Origin: Globisporangium splendens
Taxonomy: Eukaryota; Oomycota; Peronosporomycetes; Pythiales; Pythiaceae
Assembly (NCBI GenBank): GCA_006386115.1
Contig: VFIW01000160.1
Coordinates: forward strand, 1-64,000
Direction: 5' to 3'
DNA length: 64,000 bases
The stretch's first letter is position 1. Each line of letters starts with the position of its first letter. This document shows positions 50,604-61,922 of this stretch, in pieces. A program made the translations under genes and the position numbers. Under the pieces are notes generated by a model. It worked only from the letters and a program-made list of their open reading frames with translations. It was not told the DNA's origin and ran no database searches.

Positions 50604-50714
50604 AGCCGCAAGTGCTGCATGTACCGACGACGAGGCAAACCAGTTCTCTCATTTAGGCTTACGCGCTGATAGTAGCATCTGAGTTTGCCTTCTAGATTGA
50701 TTGGTACGGTCGAC

Positions 50715-53328
50715 CTATTGCAAAAAGAAAGCATAATACTCACGCAGCTTTTGAGATTGGTTTTGTTTTTTGTGCTTGTTTGGTGGCAAGTACATCAAGT
50801 TGTGCCTCGTGCCGTCTGTGCCGAGCGTCGATTGCCACAAAAATTGCTTTTGTAGATTCACTACCTGGTCCACGACCTTCGCTAGGGGTTTGATGTAGCC
50901 GGCAGTGAACAGAATCGACGGCAGCAAGACCGAATTCAGTATAAGCACTCTCCCCACCACACTGTTGGAGACTTTGGCCGCGATGATCAATCTTGTTCAG
51001 AGCTTTTGCAGGCGGTCCTCCCAATTAGCTCGCGTGATGTTCCCGGTTTCTATTTGGATACCAAGGCACCTCGCCGTCTCTCCATGCTTCAGGACCGGAA
51101 TGCCGCATCTTTGTTCTTGGACTACTGCTGTGTTGAGACAGATATAGCTGCTTTTCGTTCGTTGCACGTGCAGACCTGATTGCTGGCCGAACTCGGACAG
51201 CAGCTGCATCAGTCGAGGCAGCTGTTTCCCTTGTTTCAAAAAGACGGCGGAGTCGTCGACGAAGGTCGAAATGAAATAGGGTTCTGCTCCGGATCTGGTC
51301 ACGCGAATACCTTCCAGATGGGGGTCTTGTTATACAGCCAGTGCGAGAATCTCCGCGGCAACAATAAACAGGAGAGGGACCAGGGGGCAACCTTGACGAA
51401 TGCCTGACTTGACCTCCCATTCTCTCGACAGTTCACCGTTCACCAGGTACTGCGCCGTAGTGTCCGAGTGCATTCGACGTACTAAATCCACAAATTGCCG
51501 CCCAAAGCCGAACTTGCTCAGCACAAGGTGCAGAAAGTCTCTGTCCAATGTGTCGTAAGCCTTCATGAAGTCAAGCATCACAATTCCCGGAGCGTCATCG
51601 AACCCTTCAGCGTTGTTGTGGTACGCTTTATCCAAAGCGGCTTGCATGATGAGGATCGCGTTCTCCATCAGTCGGTCGCCTACGAATCCTTGTTGTGCTT
51701 CCCCAATGATCTACAGAAGGATGTCTTGCAGCCTTGTTGCTAGGACTTTTGCAAACAACTTGTAGGTGGTCGTCAGCAGAGTGATTGGTCTGTAATCGAG
51801 GGGATTTGGCGAATCTCCTTTCTTGCGCAACGGAATAACGATTCCTTGACCGAATGATCTTGGCATGGGTGCCCCGCGTTGGGTGTTGTCGAATTCCCGC
51901 ACCAAAACGTCGACCATCGCGTCCTCGCAATCCTTATAGAAGTCATTGTTCAGACTGTCCATGCCACCTACCTTATGCCGATGTAAAGCCGCGATTGCCT
52001 CTCGTACTTCTTTGTCAGTGATGGGTGCCATCAAGTCTTGGTTTTGCGCTTCCGTGACTTTCCGACTTTCCGGAATGTACATCAGTGCACCGAATCGTTG
52101 TTCAGCCTTGTGCGGAGGGACCGTAGCATGGCTCTGGCCGGTGATTTGGTGCCATTCTGCCCCCATGACGTCCGCTAGACTCGCGTTTGGTGGGTGGTAC
52201 CTTCCGGGGCTCGGTTCCAATCGCGAAACTGTTTGATCCCGCTGCCAGTTGGCGATCCTCCGAAAGAAATGACGAACACCCCCCTGCATTGGTTGCATGT
52301 ACTTACCGAATTTAAACTCTGCTGCCTCTCTTGCCGCGTTTGCTTGTTCTTCGATCAGCTGACGCCTTGAGCGTTTCACCGGTTGGTGCTGCTGATCCTC
52401 CAACTTTTGCCGATATCTTCGTACTTGCCGCTTCTCTGCTCGACTTACTCTCAGTATTGCTCTGGCGATGCGCTGCTCCAGGTGGCTCCACTCGATTGGT
52501 CCTTCACTCTGCATCAGTTCCAGCTCGTGAGCGATTGCCTTTTGCACCCCAGTCCGCACCAAGTCAGGACGCGAGGTTCGTATCGGGTACCTGCACTTGT
52601 TCGCCTTCCTTGGTCTCTGCGGTTGACTCGTCCATTTCATATGCAGCACCACTGCTTGGTGGTCCGAGTAGCGCTTGGGTAGCTCTATGGCCTCCCATTG
52701 CACGGCGCTGTCCAGATTGCACAGGTAGCAGAACTCCTCTTTAGTACCGGTCCCGTTGCCTGAGTACACAATTGAAGTCACCTCCGAGCACTGCTGCTGC
52801 ACGATGAGTCCCGAACTCCTCGTTTAGGCGTCGGAAGAAGTGTTCTCGCTCTGATTTCTTGTTAGATGCGTACACATTAATCCGCACCACTCCCTCGGAT
52901 TTGATAGCGACTGTGCGATTTGTCCACTTGGATTCCTCGATCAGTTGTGTTTCGCTAATCGTCTTCGGATTTGTGAGTATTGCAACTCCGCTGGTCGCGT
53001 CTGAATGGATGGACCAAAAGGGCGTTGGTTTGTCCAGGTTTGTAACCCCCCATATTCGGTTCCAGTATTGTCGGAGTCTGCGTTCTTCTTTGGCTGTGGT
53101 GATCCTCGTTTCCTGCAAATAAATGATGTCATACTTTTCTGCGGTTAGTGCCCCCTTGAGATCCTCTAACCATTTTGTTCGTTCTTTCTTTTTGAATCCG
53201 CACACGTTCTGAGTTAATACCCGTAGCGTGTTAGGACATGATCTTTTTTCCTTTTTTTGGTTTTTTGTAAAATGCATTCTTGAGGGCGTGTGGCGCGGCG
53301 TACATTTCTCTACCTGGGCTACTGCCAT
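50715..53328 (-). pseudogene. LINE ORF2: endonuclease and reverse transcriptase (copy A)
   Basis: The start at 53328 reads MAVAQVEKCTPRHTPSRMHF. Endonuclease: RVLTQNVCGF, IIYLQETRI, AVLGGDFNCVLRQRDR, then a frameshift near 52745 and YSDHQAVVL (catalytic SDH). Reverse transcriptase: DYRPITLLTTTYKLFAKVLA, FVGDRLMENAIL, GIVMLDFMKAYDTLDRDFLH, GIRQGCPLVPLLF, and FVDDSAVFL with the catalytic DD. After the frameshift the frame is open to 50715 except for three stops: TAG 51711-51713, TAA 51330-51332, TGA 50997-50999. The RT motif order and spacing are intact. Confidence 0.88.
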
Positions 53329-53354
53329 CTTGGTTACCTGTTGGTGTCGTGCCT

Positions 53355-56300
53355 TTAGTACCTTGAGGGCTCGACCGAGTCCACTTCCATGGTGACTTGA
53401 ACCATGATCACCGATAGAGCTGACCACTCGCTGAGCTCCTCTCCGCTCTTGAAGGCTGCTTTGAGTTCTCTGGTTTGCTTCAACATCGCACAAAAGTCTT
53501 CAATCGCCTCGTACAGGTTGTCTGGGTCTTCGGCGTCGCTAGACCTGAACGTCTGCAGCTCCTCCTCATACACCACTGTGCAGATGATGTAGCGGCTGAG
53601 CTTCTCTTGCTGGGTCGGGTGACAAAGTCGCAAAACTTCGAGACCACCGTACTTCATTCTTCCTAGCATCGACCAGTCTTCCTTGGAGTTGAGTAGTGCC
53701 GCCCGTTGTTGCTTCGTGGTTGCCGTTGCAATCCTGTCAAACCAGCCTGTAATCCATACCTTGGTTTCTGCTTCATCGGTGCGGTATAAAAGACGTTTGA
53801 GTCCTTCCTCAATCACCTGTTCGCGCAGTACTTGTGTCAAGTCCACTAGCGTTGGCTCTCTGAGATGGTTCAGCACATGATGCGGTCCTGGCGACGTCTT
53901 CAACATCGCTAGAATTCGCTCCCATTCATTGAGAACTGCTTGCGTCCATACATCATGATTGGACGCAAGCAGAGGAAAGGGGCATTTGGTTTCTTGTTTC
54001 CATTGCTCCTGGAACCCTTCCCAATGCTCCTGCAGCGTGCGCTCGAGGTCTCTGCGTTTCTGTATGGAGTCTCCTTCGATCGCCAAACGTCTCGAGAGCG
54101 TTCTGGTTTTCTTGAGGGGGACATTGGGGCTGTTCAGGTTCATCGCGTCGTCACCATCTTCCGCTGTGAGCATCAGGGTTTCGTCTCTATCTCGCTTCCT
54201 GGGTTGTGGAGGTAACTCGATTGCGGGCGAGTTATACACCACAAGCTGATTCTCCTGAGATGCGAACGACCAGCCGTGATGTCCGCTGAGCTGGTTTGGT
54301 TCAAATTTTTCTCGCTCCTCCAGCGGTGGAGTCACCACTAAATCTTCCAAACTGGAATTGTCGCTTTCCTCCATTGAATCCTCCGCAACTGGTTCGAAGT
54401 CGAATTGGCCGGATCGGTCAGTCTTGAACTCCGTCTTGCACCTTTCGGATCCTTGGAGATGCTTCGCTAGAGATGAGCTCGTCATAGTCGCCAGTGACGA
54501 TGGTTCGTTAGGGGTTCTGAAATGCAGACTGTTGTAGTGTTCATTGGCAAATTTCATCACAATTGGTAGTGGACTGCTCGTAGCCTCTACTTCGATTTCG
54601 TCCTGATGAAGCTCGTCTTCCCATTGCTTCCCCTTGCACGCATGTTCTTTGGCTGACAGAAACTGGCCTCCTGCGTGGACTCTGGATTGTGGCTTGTAAA
54701 TTGCAAAGCCTTTTCGGTCTCCGTACGTTGTCTCGATGAGCACGAAGACTTTTCTCTGCAAAACCTTAGCAGCCATCCGCAAGGACTCCGGTCCACCCCA
54801 CATGGACCCTGGTAGCGTGGACGATCAGCTGGAGGAGCTACTTGCGATATCATTGAAATAGTCGAGAACATCTGCTTTCCTTTCTTTTGGGCTCATTTTT
54901 CGATCCCCTCTCCCCAATGCTTCGAGTATTCCCAAATGCGTTCCTTCAGGAATTCAAGATCGAAGTTGAGACGTGCGGCCGCGTTCATGCTTTGCTTGAT
55001 TCTGCTCGCCGTTGCCTCGAGCAGCTTCTCATTGGCCATGTTGTCATGCGTGATTTGGAGCATCGCTTCCGCCACTGCATAAAATTGGCAATTTCCGATA
55101 GGTGGTGTCGTTGCTTCTGCAAGTCCGTTGGCGTCCATCACGTCTTGAAGCGTGTACTCCCCATCCCAGTCCATGATGTCGTTACGGTTCGGGTTGAGCT
55201 CGGCTTGTCTTTCCACGTGCACCTTCACCAGCTCGTCCATATCTCGTCGAAAGCGCATCAGTTCTTTTGCCCACCGGATGCCCTCCTTGGAGATTTGTCT
55301 TGGTCCATTTTTCTGGCTTGCCTTTGGTGCGGGTCCTTTTGTATTCGCTACTCCGCCGTTTGGTTTCGCCTTCGCCTGTTCTTTAAGATTGCCGATTTGT
55401 TGTACTGGAGTTCCTGTTCCCACTGTAAACGATGCATTTTTTGTTAGATTTCTTGGATTGGAGTTCGGTTGTGGGCTGGACGTGTTGGTCACGTCAGGCG
55501 TCACGGGATTCGCGTTCTCGCTCGGCTTGTTTTCCTCACTGGCTTGAGGACTCTCTGCTGCTGGTTGAAGGGGCTGTTTCTGTTTGTCGATGCTGTCTGA
55601 GACCGACTCTTTTATTTCCGCTGCACTTGTGAAAGTGGCTGGCTTTCTCGGAAGTTTACTCACGATCTCATCATCTGCGTAAATACAGTTGTTAGTTTTT
55701 AGCTCCTCTTCCGTTGCCTTACATGCTCGCGCGAAATGTCCCGCTGCCCCGCAGATTAAACAAGGAGCAATTCGATACTTGGATGCGTGGTGATGGATGA
55801 TCGTTCGCCCTCGCCAAATAATTCGTCTGACATCGATAAGCGCTTTTGGACACAATTCGTCTTCAAAGAGCACCTCCCACCACTGCGATTGGTTGGATCT
55901 TGGACCGTACTGATCAAGTGGGTAGGCGTAGAATCGCTTGCCTGTCGTCTGCTTCAAGTATTCTAAAAACAAGGCCATATTCATTGAGCGAGCAGTGTTT
56001 AAAAGCTGAATTTTGTACCTGGATCTCGATTCTGCGTTTTGTAGCCCGTCCGCTCCCAATTGCCTGTTCCAAACGTTGTTTGCCTCCGGTCGCTCTCCGG
56101 TTGTCTCCGTCTGGTGCGCGGATATGAGCTGCACCAATTGGCGTCGGAAGGGGATCGTCATTTTGTTCCATTTCGCCGCTGTGCTCCATTTTGCCGTCAT
56201 TTCGGTATCTCGCTGCTTGCAAGATGGCTTCCACGATTCGTCCGGTCGACTGGTGGTCTTTGTAAACTTGCGTCGAATCCGCTAATTTGCCGACTAGCTC

Positions 56301-57131
56301 TCCTTCCACCTGAGCTGAGATGGTATTATGGAAGCGGAAAAGGGTGTCCCCATCACACACTCGCCATAGGAATTGAGGCAGGTGTCGAGTCAGGAGTTCG
56401 CCTTCCACGATCGCTAGCATAATTTCCCATTCCATCGTTGTCGGCTGGCGCAGGGTTACTGAGTACTCGAACTTTTGCTTGCAGTGTCGGATCATGTTGC
56501 GTTGTTCCTCCTCCGAGTATTTGTCCGATTTGAAGGTGAAGGGCTGGGTGCCTTGCTCTTTGGCTTTTGTTTGACTGTTGGTGCTGGTTTGCGAACCCCA
56601 TGGTGAAGCCTTGGTTTCTTCTGCCAGCTTGTTCTGGTCAATTCTCTTTTGGATAAGCGCTACCACTGTCCACGATGACCGGTGCATATCCTTGCATAAA
56701 TCTTGGATCGTCCGCTTCCACTCCGGAAAGGATTTTCCCTTTTCAATTGCCAGTAGACGGAAAAGGTCTACCAGTGCGTCCGCTTCTTCTCCATTGAGTG
56801 TTGGGTAATTGCCGTTCGCCTTTTTTGGTTTCTCCAGAATCCGCATCCCGTTGTAAAGAGCCGTGAACATTAACCGCACTTCGTATTCAATCTCCACTTT
56901 GTTGACCGCGTTTGGTGACACACGCAACTTTGCGGCGAGGGCTTCGTATCTCTCCACTGGTGTAGTCTCCGTCAACGCTTCTTTTCGAGAACCTTCCGCA
57001 CGCGATGGTGTCGTGCCCTCCTCAATGGTCCCTGTCTTGTCTTGTCCTCCTGCTTTTAATTGGACCGTATCGTTCGTGTGCACAGAATCTAGGGCTCCCC
57101 CTTCTTCGTACTGCGACGCTCGTACAGCCAT
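53355..57131 (-). pseudogene. LINE ORF1 with CCHC knuckle and OTU-like protease motifs
   Basis: Three minus frames cover one ORF1. 57131-55914 is the N-terminal part (VERYEALAAKLRVSPNAVNK). A frameshift near 56040 leads into 56200-54893, with a nucleic-acid-binding segment and a CCHC knuckle (CLICGAAGHFARAC). Its end has PIGNCQFYAVAEAMLQ, like the catalytic Cys helix of OTU cysteine proteases (D/G-G-N-C-x-F). A stop at 54893 and a shift lead to 54803-53355, where SMWGGPESLRMAAKVLQRKV and NEHYNSLHF supply the rest of the OTU pattern with its catalytic His. The C-terminal half is helical (DLERTLQEHWEGFQEQWKQE) and ends VDSVEPSRY. The OTU assignment rests on motif pattern and spacing. Confidence 0.7.
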
Positions 57132-57537
57132 ATCTGCGTCGACTTGCGCACGCCCACTCCGCAGCGCGATGGCTGTCTTTGTGGAAACACCTTCTGGAGC
57201 TTCCTTCCGCGCGGCCCCTTCTTTGGTTGCTCCATATTCGCAATGGAGACCTTAGTAGAAAGCTTTCGCTTGTCGCTCTTTATAGAGGCTTGTATACTCA
57301 GTTCAGTATAACAACCTCTTTCCAATGACCTTTGTAGTGGACTGTCGATTGCCGTCGTACTCCCGACACAAACAGCTGGTACCAAGGCTGTCTGTCCTGT
57401 AGAAGACTAGATCGAAAGTGGCTACATAGAGTTCACGTCACAGTTGGCGATAAATCGATACTGTACATGAAGCTTCATTGGATGGTGCAGTACTGTAGTG
57501 CTAAGTATAGTACTGCATTCTAGTTACAAGTGGTTAC
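57132..57537. other. LINE 5' flank
   Basis: About 400 bp upstream of LINE ORF1. Its proximal part is open in the ORF1 frame without an ATG up to a stop near 57253 (57089-57385 is also open in a shifted frame). It contains TATAGAGG near 57280 and repeated GTACTG words near 57460-57520. No separate gene. Confidence 0.45.
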
Positions 57538-57984
57538 ATGGGACCAGAAGTCACGAACAATTGGTGCGAATACAACTCGCTGAAAGGTGGTCTGGCATAC
57601 AGTGCACACTGCCTTCAGCACTATGAAGTCAAGTTGGAAGTCTTCGGAGATAGCCAAATGATTGTCGCAGCCCAGAACGGGTTCTCCTCAATACGCCAGA
57701 CCAAGCTGCAGCCACTAGCAGTTCGGGTAAATCAAATCATCGCCAACTTTGCGTGGACCTCCTGGAATCACACAAAACGAGAACAAAACAAAATGGCCGA
57801 TCTTCTCGCCAACGTGGCAATGAACTCCAAGAATGCGAAGATACTCACCGACGAATCGCGGGGGAACGATCAAATTCTTATGTCCCAAGTCGCAGCTCTA
57901 CTCGACAATGATATCGGTGCCACACCGTCAAAACTTAGAAGCACCTCACTGTCAGCAGTGTTAATGAGACTCAGGAATTCTTAA
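57538..57984 (+). CDS. RNase H-domain fragment spanning the repeat junction
   Basis: A 148-residue ORF. It has TNNWCEYNSLKGGLAYS (catalytic Glu), LEVFGDSQMIVAAQNG (catalytic Asp) and NKMADLLANVAMN (last acidic region), but lacks the first strand with the initial Asp. So it is the C-terminal three quarters of an RNase H domain, as found at the end of non-LTR polyproteins. The coding frame runs smoothly through the copy A/copy B junction at 57670/57671, which shows that the intact arrangement is the one across the junction and that copy A's own left end is a truncation. Confidence 0.7.
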   Translation: MGPEVTNNWCEYNSLKGGLAYSAHCLQHYEVKLEVFGDSQMIVAAQNGFSSIRQTKLQPLAVRVNQIIANFAWTSWNHTKREQNKMADLLANVAMNSKNAKILTDESRGNDQILMSQVAALLDNDIGATPSKLRSTSLSAVLMRLRNS

Positions 57985-58355
57985 ACTGTATGTAGATCAT
58001 AAGTTACATAGAATTACCTTCTCTCTCTCAGCTCTGTGTAGCCAGAGATGCATGTGCACGTGATCAACGGTAACAAAAACGGGCACTGGTAACTCATCAA
58101 GTGCATTTTTTGTTTGCAAGACACAACGCATACGTCACAGGTCCAGGTAACTCATCGAGACCGCTGCGAAAACGACGGTGACTTGAGCGTATGTGAGAGG
58201 ATTCAAAATACAAACCGACAAAGATCATTGCTTTGAGGGCTCGTACGGCAGGATCGGGAGTTTGGAGTTTTTGTTGCATTCTAATCCAATCGGATCTCAT
58301 TTTCGAATTCCCTCCTGCAGCAACAGTTGCGCCTTGCATCACTTCAATTTCGGCC
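57985..58355. other. Spacer before metallo-hydrolase copy B
   Basis: Identical to 49417-49787; no gene. Confidence 0.5.
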
Positions 58356-59171
58356 ATGCCTTCCCAAGACTTCGCGAGTAAAGTGACCGTCACGCTGATC
58401 GGCACTGCCACGGCGATCATCAGCATCGATGGCGTCAATTTCCTCACCGACCCAGCGTTCGATCCTGCCAACATCGAATATGACGTGGGCGTAACCATTC
58501 TCAAGAAGACTGACGAGCTGGCGTTGAATCTCGAAGACTTGCCTCCAATCGATGCCATCTTGCTTAGCCACGAAGACCATCCCGACAACCTCGACACACT
58601 GGGTCGTACGCTTCTTAACGGCCGACGTATCTTCACCACGATGGATGGCGCAAAAAACCTCGCGCCACGCCCTGGAGTTCGCGGTCTTCAGCCATGGGAG
58701 AGCGTATCACTCGAGCTCGGCGGCAAGTCGTTCAAAATCACCGGGACTCCGTGTAAGCACTTGCCCGGTGGAGAGTGTATTGGCTTTGTCATCGAGTCGC
58801 CTTCGTTTGGTACAAGTGAAGATGGGCGCCCTAATGCCGTTTACTTTTCTGGCGACACCGTGTACACTTCCGACCTTGCCGAGGGTCTTCGTCAGCGCTT
58901 CCACATCAAACTCGCGGTGGTGAGCCTCGGAGGAGCGATGGCTCCATCAGGTGTACCAGGTGAGGGGCCAATCATGATCACGATGGACGGAAAGCAAGGC
59001 GCACAGCTGATGCGCGAAGTTGGTGCAGAGCTGATGGCTCCGATGCATTTCAACTCCTGGGGCCACTTCACGGAACACGGCGACGCGCTTCGCCAGGTGC
59101 TTGCAGTCGATCCGGAAATCGGCGCCAGAGTGAGATGGTTGCCGCCAGGTGTGCCTCAGTATCTTCTTTAG
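58356..59171 (+). CDS. Metallo-beta-lactamase-fold hydrolase (copy B)
   Basis: An intact 271-residue ORF, identical to copy A except for two residues near the C-terminus (Ala to Val in QVLAVDPEIG, His to Tyr in VPQYLL). All metal ligands are retained. Both differences are single C/T changes. Having two intact copies inside otherwise broken retroelement sequence suggests the gene is either very recently duplicated or under selection. Confidence 0.85.
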   Translation: MPSQDFASKVTVTLIGTATAIISIDGVNFLTDPAFDPANIEYDVGVTILKKTDELALNLEDLPPIDAILLSHEDHPDNLDTLGRTLLNGRRIFTTMDGAKNLAPRPGVRGLQPWESVSLELGGKSFKITGTPCKHLPGGECIGFVIESPSFGTSEDGRPNAVYFSGDTVYTSDLAEGLRQRFHIKLAVVSLGGAMAPSGVPGEGPIMITMDGKQGAQLMREVGAELMAPMHFNSWGHFTEHGDALRQVLAVDPEIGARVRWLPPGVPQYLL

Positions 59172-59282
59172 AGCCGCAAGTGCTGCATGTACCGACGACG
59201 AGGCAAACCAGTTCTCTCATTTAGGCTTACGCGCTGATAGTAGCATCTGAGTTTGCCTTCTAGATTGATTGGTACGGTCGAC

Positions 59283-61896
59283 CTATTGCAAAAAGAAAGC
59301 ATAATACTCACGCAGCTTTTGAGATTGGTTTTGTTTTTTGTGCTTGTTTGGTGGCAAGTACATCAAGTTGTGCCTCGTGCCGTCTGTGCCGAGCGTCGAT
59401 TGCCACAAAAATTGCTTTTGTAGATTCACTACCTGGTCCACGACCTTCGCTAGGGGTTTGATGTAGCCGGCAGTGAACAGAATCGACGGCAGCAAGACCG
59501 AATTCAGTATAAGCACTCTCCCCACCACACTGTTGGAGACTTTGGCCGCGATGATCAATCTTGTTCAGAGCTTTTGCAGGCGGTCCTCCCAATTAGCTCG
59601 CGTGATGTTCCCGGTTTCTATTTGGATACCAAGGCACCTCGCCGTCTCTCCATGCTTCAGGACCGGAATGCCGCATCTTTGTTCTTGGACTACTGCTGTG
59701 TTGAGACAGATATAGCTGCTTTTCGTTCGTTGCACGTGCAGACCTGATTGCTGGCCGAACTCGGACAGCAGCTGCATCAGTCGAGGCAGCTGTTTCCCTT
59801 GTTTCAAAAAGACGGCGGAGTCGTCGACGAAGGTCGAAATGAAATAGGGTTCTGCTCCGGATCTGGTCACGCGAATACCTTCCAGATGGGGGTCTTGTTA
59901 TACAGCCAGTGCGAGAATCTCCGCGGCAACAATAAACAGGAGAGGGACCAGGGGGCAACCTTGACGAATGCCTGACTTGACCTCCCATTCTCTCGACAGT
60001 TCACCGTTCACCAGGTACTGCGCCGTAGTGTCCGAGTGCATTCGACGTACTAAATCCACAAATTGCCGCCCAAAGCCGAACTTGCTCAGCACAAGGTGCA
60101 GAAAGTCTCTGTCCAATGTGTCGTAAGCCTTCATGAAGTCAAGCATCACAATTCCCGGAGCGTCATCGAACCCTTCAGCGTTGTTGTGGTACGCTTTATC
60201 CAAAGCGGCTTGCATGATGAGGATCGCGTTCTCCATCAGTCGGTCGCCTACGAATCCTTGTTGTGCTTCCCCAATGATCTACAGAAGGATGTCTTGCAGC
60301 CTTGTTGCTAGGACTTTTGCAAACAACTTGTAGGTGGTCGTCAGCAGAGTGATTGGTCTGTAATCGAGGGGATTTGGCGAATCTCCTTTCTTGCGCAACG
60401 GAATAACGATTCCTTGACCGAATGATCTTGGCATGGGTGCCCCGCGTTGGGTGTTGTCGAATTCCCGCACCAAAACGTCGACCATCGCGTCCTCGCAATC
60501 CTTATAGAAGTCATTGTTCAGACTGTCCATGCCACCTACCTTATGCCGATGTAAAGCCGCGATTGCCTCTCGTACTTCTTTGTCAGTGATGGGTGCCATC
60601 AAGTCTTGGTTTTGCGCTTCCGTGACTTTCCGACTTTCCGGAATGTACATCAGTGCACCGAATCGTTGTTCAGCCTTGTGCGGAGGGACCGTAGCATGGC
60701 TCTGGCCGGTGATTTGGTGCCATTCTGCCCCCATGACGTCCGCTAGACTCGCGTTTGGTGGGTGGTACCTTCCGGGGCTCGGTTCCAATCGCGAAACTGT
60801 TTGATCCCGCTGCCAGTTGGCGATCCTCCGAAAGAAATGACGAACACCCCCCTGCATTGGTTGCATGTACTTACCGAATTTAAACTCTGCTGCCTCTCTT
60901 GCCGCGTTTGCTTGTTCTTCGATCAGCTGACGCCTTGAGCGTTTCACCGGTTGGTGCTGCTGATCCTCCAACTTTTGCCGATATCTTCGTACTTGCCGCT
61001 TCTCTGCTCGACTTACTCTCAGTATTGCTCTGGCGATGCGCTGCTCCAGGTGGCTCCACTCGATTGGTCCTTCACTCTGCATCAGTTCCAGCTCGTGAGC
61101 GATTGCCTTTTGCACCCCAGTCCGCACCAAGTCAGGACGCGAGGTTCGTATCGGGTACCTGCACTTGTTCGCCTTCCTTGGTCTCTGCGGTTGACTCGTC
61201 CATTTCATATGCAGCACCACTGCTTGGTGGTCCGAGTAGCGCTTGGGTAGCTCTATGGCCTCCCATTGCACGGCGCTGTCCAGATTGCACAGGTAGCAGA
61301 ACTCCTCTTTAGTACCGGTCCCGTTGCCTGAGTACACAATTGAAGTCACCTCCGAGCACTGCTGCTGCACGATGAGTCCCGAACTCCTCGTTTAGGCGTC
61401 GGAAGAAGTGTTCTCGCTCTGATTTCTTGTTAGATGCGTACACATTAATCCGCACCACTCCCTCGGATTTGATAGCGACTGTGCGATTTGTCCACTTGGA
61501 TTCCTCGATCAGTTGTGTTTCGCTAATCGTCTTCGGATTTGTGAGTATTGCAACTCCGCTGGTCGCGTCTGAATGGATGGACCAAAAGGGCGTTGGTTTG
61601 TCCAGGTTTGTAACCCCCCATATTCGGTTCCAGTATTGTCGGAGTCTGCGTTCTTCTTTGGCTGTGGTGATCCTCGTTTCCTGCAAATAAATGATGTCAT
61701 ACTTTTCTGCGGTTAGTGCCCCCTTGAGATCCTCTAACCATTTTGTTCGTTCTTTCTTTTTGAATCCGCACACGTTCTGAGTTAATACCCGTAGCGTGTT
61801 AGGACATGATCTTTTTTCCTTTTTTTGGTTTTTTGTAAAATGCATTCTTGAGGGCGTGTGGCGCGGCGTACATTTCTCTACCTGGGCTACTGCCAT
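59283..61896 (-). pseudogene. LINE ORF2: endonuclease and reverse transcriptase (copy B)
   Basis: The same product and the same lesions as copy A, at +8,568: frameshift at the end of the endonuclease near 61313, then stops at 60279-60281 (TAG), 59898-59900 (TAA) and 59565-59567 (TGA). I see no protein difference from copy A in the open segments. Confidence 0.88.
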
Positions 61897-61922
61897 CTTG
61901 GTTACCTGTTGGTGTCGTGCCT

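Larger units (their letters stand above)
50715..57131 (-). mobile_element. LINE-type non-LTR retrotransposon, decayed (copy A)
   Basis: Minus strand, with ORF1 (57131-53355) then ORF2 (53328-50715). The ORF1 stop and ORF2 start are 26 bp apart. ORF2 has an apurinic-type endonuclease and reverse transcriptase, no LTRs are seen, and the 3' end is missing after the RT thumb region. Frameshifts and nonsense codons show it is inactive. No poly-A tail or target-site duplication is identified. Confidence 0.85.
49103..57670. repeat. 8,568 bp direct repeat, complete unit (copy A)
   Basis: From 49103 every landmark recurs exactly 8,568 bp downstream: RNase H tail, metallo-hydrolase, and minus-strand LINE ORF2 and the end of ORF1. 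The unit joins the second copy directly at 57670/57671, so the arrangement is a tandem repeat. Only here is the region 54108-57670 present (most of LINE ORF1, its 5' flank and the RNase H N-terminal part). Confidence 0.9.

Noticed and set aside
50997..51713. Stop-codon reassignment or read-through as explanation for the three in-frame stops in the reverse transcriptase
   Set aside because: All three stop codons are involved, while surrounding host genes use the same three codons as normal stops.
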